From: Bifidobacterium saguinibicoloris
Lineage (GTDB): Bacteria; Actinomycetota; Actinomycetes; Actinomycetales; Bifidobacteriaceae
Direction of reading: 5' to 3'
NCBI RefSeq assembly: GCF_019331725.1
Contig: NZ_JAHBBF010000004.1
Coordinates: 1 to 64,000 of the forward strand
DNA length: 64,000 nucleotides
Shown here: positions 56,920-64,000 of the stretch, piece after piece
Layout: each line of letters begins with the position of its first letter
Numbering within the stretch: position 1 is the stretch's first letter
Translations under genes and position numbers: made by a program
Notes under the pieces: model-generated
What the model was told of the DNA's origin: nothing
Database searches by the model: none
What the model saw: the letters and a program-made list of their open reading frames with translations, nothing else

Positions 56920-57009
56920 GTCGATTCAACGTAGCCGACGCATGTTGCGTGGCGGCGCATCCGTCCACATCTCGGGTGGGCGGGCGCGGCGCCACGCATG
57001 ATACGGAAC

Positions 57010-57046
57010 GGGCCGGCCCCGGCCCATGACGGGCGGGACCGGCCCG
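57010..57046. terminator. hairpin after OppA-like gene
   Basis: CGGGCCGG (57009-57016) pairs with CCGGCCCG (57039-57046), with inner CCC/GGG pairs, just downstream of the OppA-like gene. Confidence 0.6.
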
Positions 57047-57070
57047 ATGCCGATGTATGGCGACCGCCGG

Positions 57071-58690
57071 TCAGCCCTTGGTGATCTTCCAGTACAGCGG
57101 CGTCTTGTTGAACATGAATTCGACGTCGTGGACGTCCTTGCCGGTGGCGCCGACGGTGTTCACGTTCCACAGCGGGATGGTGGGCAGGTCCTTGAACAGG
57201 ATCTCCTCGGCGCTGTGGTAGTACGCGTTCGCATCGTCCTCGCTGGTGGAGGCGGCGGCCTTGTCGAGCAGCGTGTCGAACTCGGCGTTGGAGTAGTTGC
57301 CGGTGTTCGAGCCGACGCCGTTCATCGAGCTGGACGCGTACAACGTGACGAGGAAGTCGCCGGCGGACGGCCAATCGGCGATCCAGTTCGTGTAGAACGC
57401 GAAGGTCGGCGTGGCGGAGTCGAGCGTGTCGAAGTACTCGGAGGTGGTGGGGAACGGCTTGCCGGCGGCGTCGATGCCGAGCGTGTTCTTGAGCTGGTTG
57501 CACACGGCGTCCACCCACTCCTTGTGGCCCTGGTCGGCGTTGTAGGCGAGCTCGAACTTGCCGTCGTACTTGGAGATGGCGTCGGCCTGAGCCCACAGCT
57601 CCTTGGCCTTGGCGGCGTCATGGTCGAGCACCTCGTCACCCTTGATGTCCTCGGAATGCCCGGAGACGGTGGGCGCGAGGAAGTCGGTGGCCGGCGTGCG
57701 CGTGCCGAAGAAGATCTTGGAGGCGATCTGCTCGCGGTCGATGGCGTACGAGAGCGCGGCGCGGCGCAGACGCCCCTCCTGGTCCATGCCGAAGTGCTTG
57801 AGCGCCACCGGGATGGTGAAGCCCTGGAACTGGGCGCCGGCGGAGTTGTAGGAGGTGATGGCCTTGTTGCTCTGGAAGCTCTTGAGCGCGACGGTGGGGA
57901 TGTCGTCGAGCACGTCGATGTTGCCGGCCTGCAGGTCGGAGTAGGCGGCGTCGTTCTTCGTGTAGATGTGGAAGTCGATGCCCTTGTTCCTCGCCTTGCG
58001 GTCGCCCTGGTAGCCGTCGTTCGGGCGAAGCGTGATGCTCTTGCCGTGGTCCCAGCCGGTGAGCTTGTAGGGGCCATTGCCGACGGGGCTCTCGCCGAAC
58101 TTCTTCATGTCCTTGAACGCGGATTCGGGCACCGGCGCGAAGGCGATGTAGCCGAGCTGCGTGGGGAACGTGGAGTTCGGGGCGGTCATGTCGACGGTGA
58201 AGGTGTGGTCGTCGACGACCTTGAGGCCGGACAGCTGCGCGTCCTTGGACACGCCCTTCTTCTGGAGCTCGTCGTAGCCCTTGATGGACGAGAAGCACCA
58301 GGCGTTCTTCATGGCGTTCGTGGCGTTGGCCGCGTAGCTCCACGCCTTGGTGAAGCTTTCGGCGGTGACCGGCGTGCCGTCGGTGAACTTCCAGCCGTCC
58401 TTGATGGTGATGGTGAAGCTGGTGGAGTCCGCGTTGGGCTCGATGCTCTTGGCGACGGCGTTGCGGGTGGAGCCGTCCGCGTTGTAGTTGACGAGGCCCT
58501 CGTAGATCATCTGGGCCACGCGGGTGCTGCCCTTCTCGTCGGAGTCTCCCGGGGTGATGGGCTTCTGGGGTTCGGTGTCGTAGGCCTGGATGATGCCGTC
58601 GTCGGTCTTCGCGGCGTTGTTCGCGCCGCAGCCGGCGAGCATCATGCCGGCCGCGCAGATGACCGCGCAGATGGCGATGCTTCGTTTCAT
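57071..58690 (-). CDS. OppA-like (family 5) solute-binding lipoprotein
   Basis: A 539-residue extracellular peptide/oligosaccharide-binding lipoprotein. Signal peptide MKRSIAICAVICAAGMM then lipobox LAGC; the mature domain has NADSTSFTITIKDGWKFTDG, SPVGNGPYKLTGWDHGKSIT, and LRRAALSYAIDREQIASKIF, all typical of SBP_bac_5. No permease or ATPase is near, so it must feed a shared importer. The GCAACCGGTTGC palindrome at 58747-58758, just downstream of a -10 TATGAT (58768-58763), ties it to the beta-galactosidase operon. ATG 58690 has AGGAAGAG. Confidence 0.9.
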   Translation of the reverse strand: MKRSIAICAVICAAGMMLAGCGANNAAKTDDGIIQAYDTEPQKPITPGDSDEKGSTRVAQMIYEGLVNYNADGSTRNAVAKSIEPNADSTSFTITIKDGWKFTDGTPVTAESFTKAWSYAANATNAMKNAWCFSSIKGYDELQKKGVSKDAQLSGLKVVDDHTFTVDMTAPNSTFPTQLGYIAFAPVPESAFKDMKKFGESPVGNGPYKLTGWDHGKSITLRPNDGYQGDRKARNKGIDFHIYTKNDAAYSDLQAGNIDVLDDIPTVALKSFQSNKAITSYNSAGAQFQGFTIPVALKHFGMDQEGRLRRAALSYAIDREQIASKIFFGTRTPATDFLAPTVSGHSEDIKGDEVLDHDAAKAKELWAQADAISKYDGKFELAYNADQGHKEWVDAVCNQLKNTLGIDAAGKPFPTTSEYFDTLDSATPTFAFYTNWIADWPSAGDFLVTLYASSSMNGVGSNTGNYSNAEFDTLLDKAAASTSEDDANAYYHSAEEILFKDLPTIPLWNVNTVGATGKDVHDVEFMFNKTPLYWKITKG

Positions 58691-58746
58691 GGTTGCTCTT
58701 CCTGTCTCCTTGTGTTTTTCGGTGCGGAACCGTCCGGTCGCGTCGT

Positions 58747-58768
58747 GCAACCGGTTGCTGCCATCATA
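58747..58768 (-). promoter_or_regulatory. LacI-type operator over OppA-like promoter
   Basis: Perfect 12-bp palindrome GCAACCGGTTGC (58747-58758), four bases past a -10 TATGAT (58768-58763), i.e. at the transcription start. The identical core occurs twice before the beta-galactosidase gene. Confidence 0.75.
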
Positions 58769-58813
58769 GGCCGGTTCCGTCTCCAGCATGCGATTTCCTG
58801 TATGGGGGCGGAA

Positions 58814-58860
58814 GACGGCGCGGGCCCGTCCCGATGGTGTCGGGACGGGCCCGCGCCGTC
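58814..58860. terminator. terminator of amino-acid permease gene
   Basis: A perfect 21-bp stem (58814-58834 with 58840-58860) and TGGTG loop. Confidence 0.9.
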
Positions 58861-58876
58861 CATGGTCACTTCAGGG

Positions 58877-60385
<1,509 letters not shown>

Positions 60386-60406
60386 CTATGTGTTGTGTGG
60401 TCGAAA

Positions 60407-60432
60407 CGGCGGGGACGTCGACGTCCCCGCCG
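60407..60432. terminator. terminator of ebgC
   Basis: CGGCGGGGACGTC followed by its exact complement, a 26-bp perfect palindrome; closes the beta-galactosidase operon. Confidence 0.8.
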
Positions 60433-60441
60433 CGGGGAGGG

Positions 60442-60894
60442 TCACTTGTTCGGGAAGCTGTATCCCTCGACGGTGACGTGCAGGACCACGGCCTGAACGT
60501 CCGGGTCGGAGCACACCTTGTACGCCTCGTCGATGTCGGCGACGAAGACGCCGCCGGCGGGGACGGTGACGATGTTGGCGGGTCCCATGAACCGTTCGCG
60601 GTCGGTCAGGTCGCTGTACGCCTCGATGGAGGTGAGCTGCGACTTGGGCGCGACCATGACGCGCATGTCGCCGTCCTGCGGCGAGCAGACGAACAGGTAG
60701 CGGCGGTGGCCCGTCATGTCGGACGTGGCGATGGCCGGCGTGCGGTCCCACCAGTAGACCAGCGAGTCGCCGATGGAGTAGGCGACGTTGCGGGTGAGCG
60801 TCGTGGCGATGTCGAGCGCCTGGCCGACGCGCATCCATTTCTTGACGGAGCCGAGTTCGGCGTCGAAGAGCTCCCGGGTGTCGTAGACGTGCAT
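60442..60894 (-). CDS. ebgC: beta-galactosidase small subunit, EbgC-like (YhcH/YjgK/YiaL)
   Basis: A 150-residue cupin-like protein: MHVYDTRELFDAELGSVKKW, HRRYLFVCSPQDGD, and GGVFVADIDEAYKVCSDPDV match the EbgC/YhcH family; in E. coli EbgC is required for full activity of the EbgA beta-galactosidase. It starts one base after the large-subunit stop, so the two are co-translated. No catalytic residues of its own are evident. Confidence 0.88.
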   Translation of the reverse strand: MHVYDTRELFDAELGSVKKWMRVGQALDIATTLTRNVAYSIGDSLVYWWDRTPAIATSDMTGHRRYLFVCSPQDGDMRVMVAPKSQLTSIEAYSDLTDRERFMGPANIVTVPAGGVFVADIDEAYKVCSDPDVQAVVLHVTVEGYSFPNK

Positions 60895-60895
60895 G

Positions 60896-64000
<3,105 letters not shown>

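Overview
The window looks like chromosomal DNA from a high-GC actinobacterium, most probably a Bifidobacterium. Evidence: the housekeeping order ftsK-pgsA-cinA-clgR-DUF3046-recA-recX, a class A RNase P RNA, an actinobacterial SOS box, a primary sigma factor with a very acidic N-terminus next to parE, and many carbohydrate-uptake genes. I see no phage, insertion sequence, CRISPR array, tRNA or rRNA. Third-codon GC bias produces very long antisense ORFs, which I ignored.

Layout. 1-5.6 kb: a response regulator with a degenerate receiver, a broken Fic gene, a probably self-regulated membrane-protein/winged-helix/ABC-exporter cluster, and a tandem 51-bp repeat array. 5.8-13.6 kb: a giant Lhr-type helicase, then an XRE/DUF2975 pair divergent from a polytopic membrane protein across a shared operator region. 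13.6-20.8 kb: MFS transporter, ribokinase, parE, primary sigma factor, DUF4192 protein. 20.9-25.9 kb: polyprenyl diphosphate synthase, PASTA Ser/Thr kinase, acyltransferase, small membrane protein.

26-39.5 kb is a glycan-use island: ABC sugar importer, wall-anchored beta-helix protein, GPH symporter, GH115 alpha-glucuronidase, and an unusual regulator in which a complete LacI-type repressor is fused to a second, solute-binding-protein-like domain. A direct-repeat GTTGCC motif lies before three of its promoters, once inside the regulator's own promoter. trpD and its terminator sit inside the island. The likely substrate is a glucuronic-acid-decorated plant glycan such as glucuronoxylan (inference).

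39.6-55.9 kb is housekeeping: secA, hpf, rnpB, recX-recA with SOS box, clgR, cinA, pgsA, ftsK, a Fic protein with altered catalytic motif, miaA-miaB, and a small alarmone synthetase. 55.8-64 kb: EamA exporter, solitary OppA-like binding protein, amino-acid permease, and an EbgA/EbgC-type beta-galactosidase pair. The beta-galactosidase and OppA-like promoters share the perfect palindrome GCAACCGGTTGC, pointing to one LacI-type regulator, probably encoded outside the window.

Most interesting items: the LacI/solute-binding-protein fusion and its direct-repeat sites; the 51-bp phased CTATAGAAT array; twin hairpins with compensating stems before the GPH symporter; the Fic protein with a rewritten active-site motif; and a group of genes whose -10 element lies 7-8 nt before the start codon, as expected of leaderless mRNAs.
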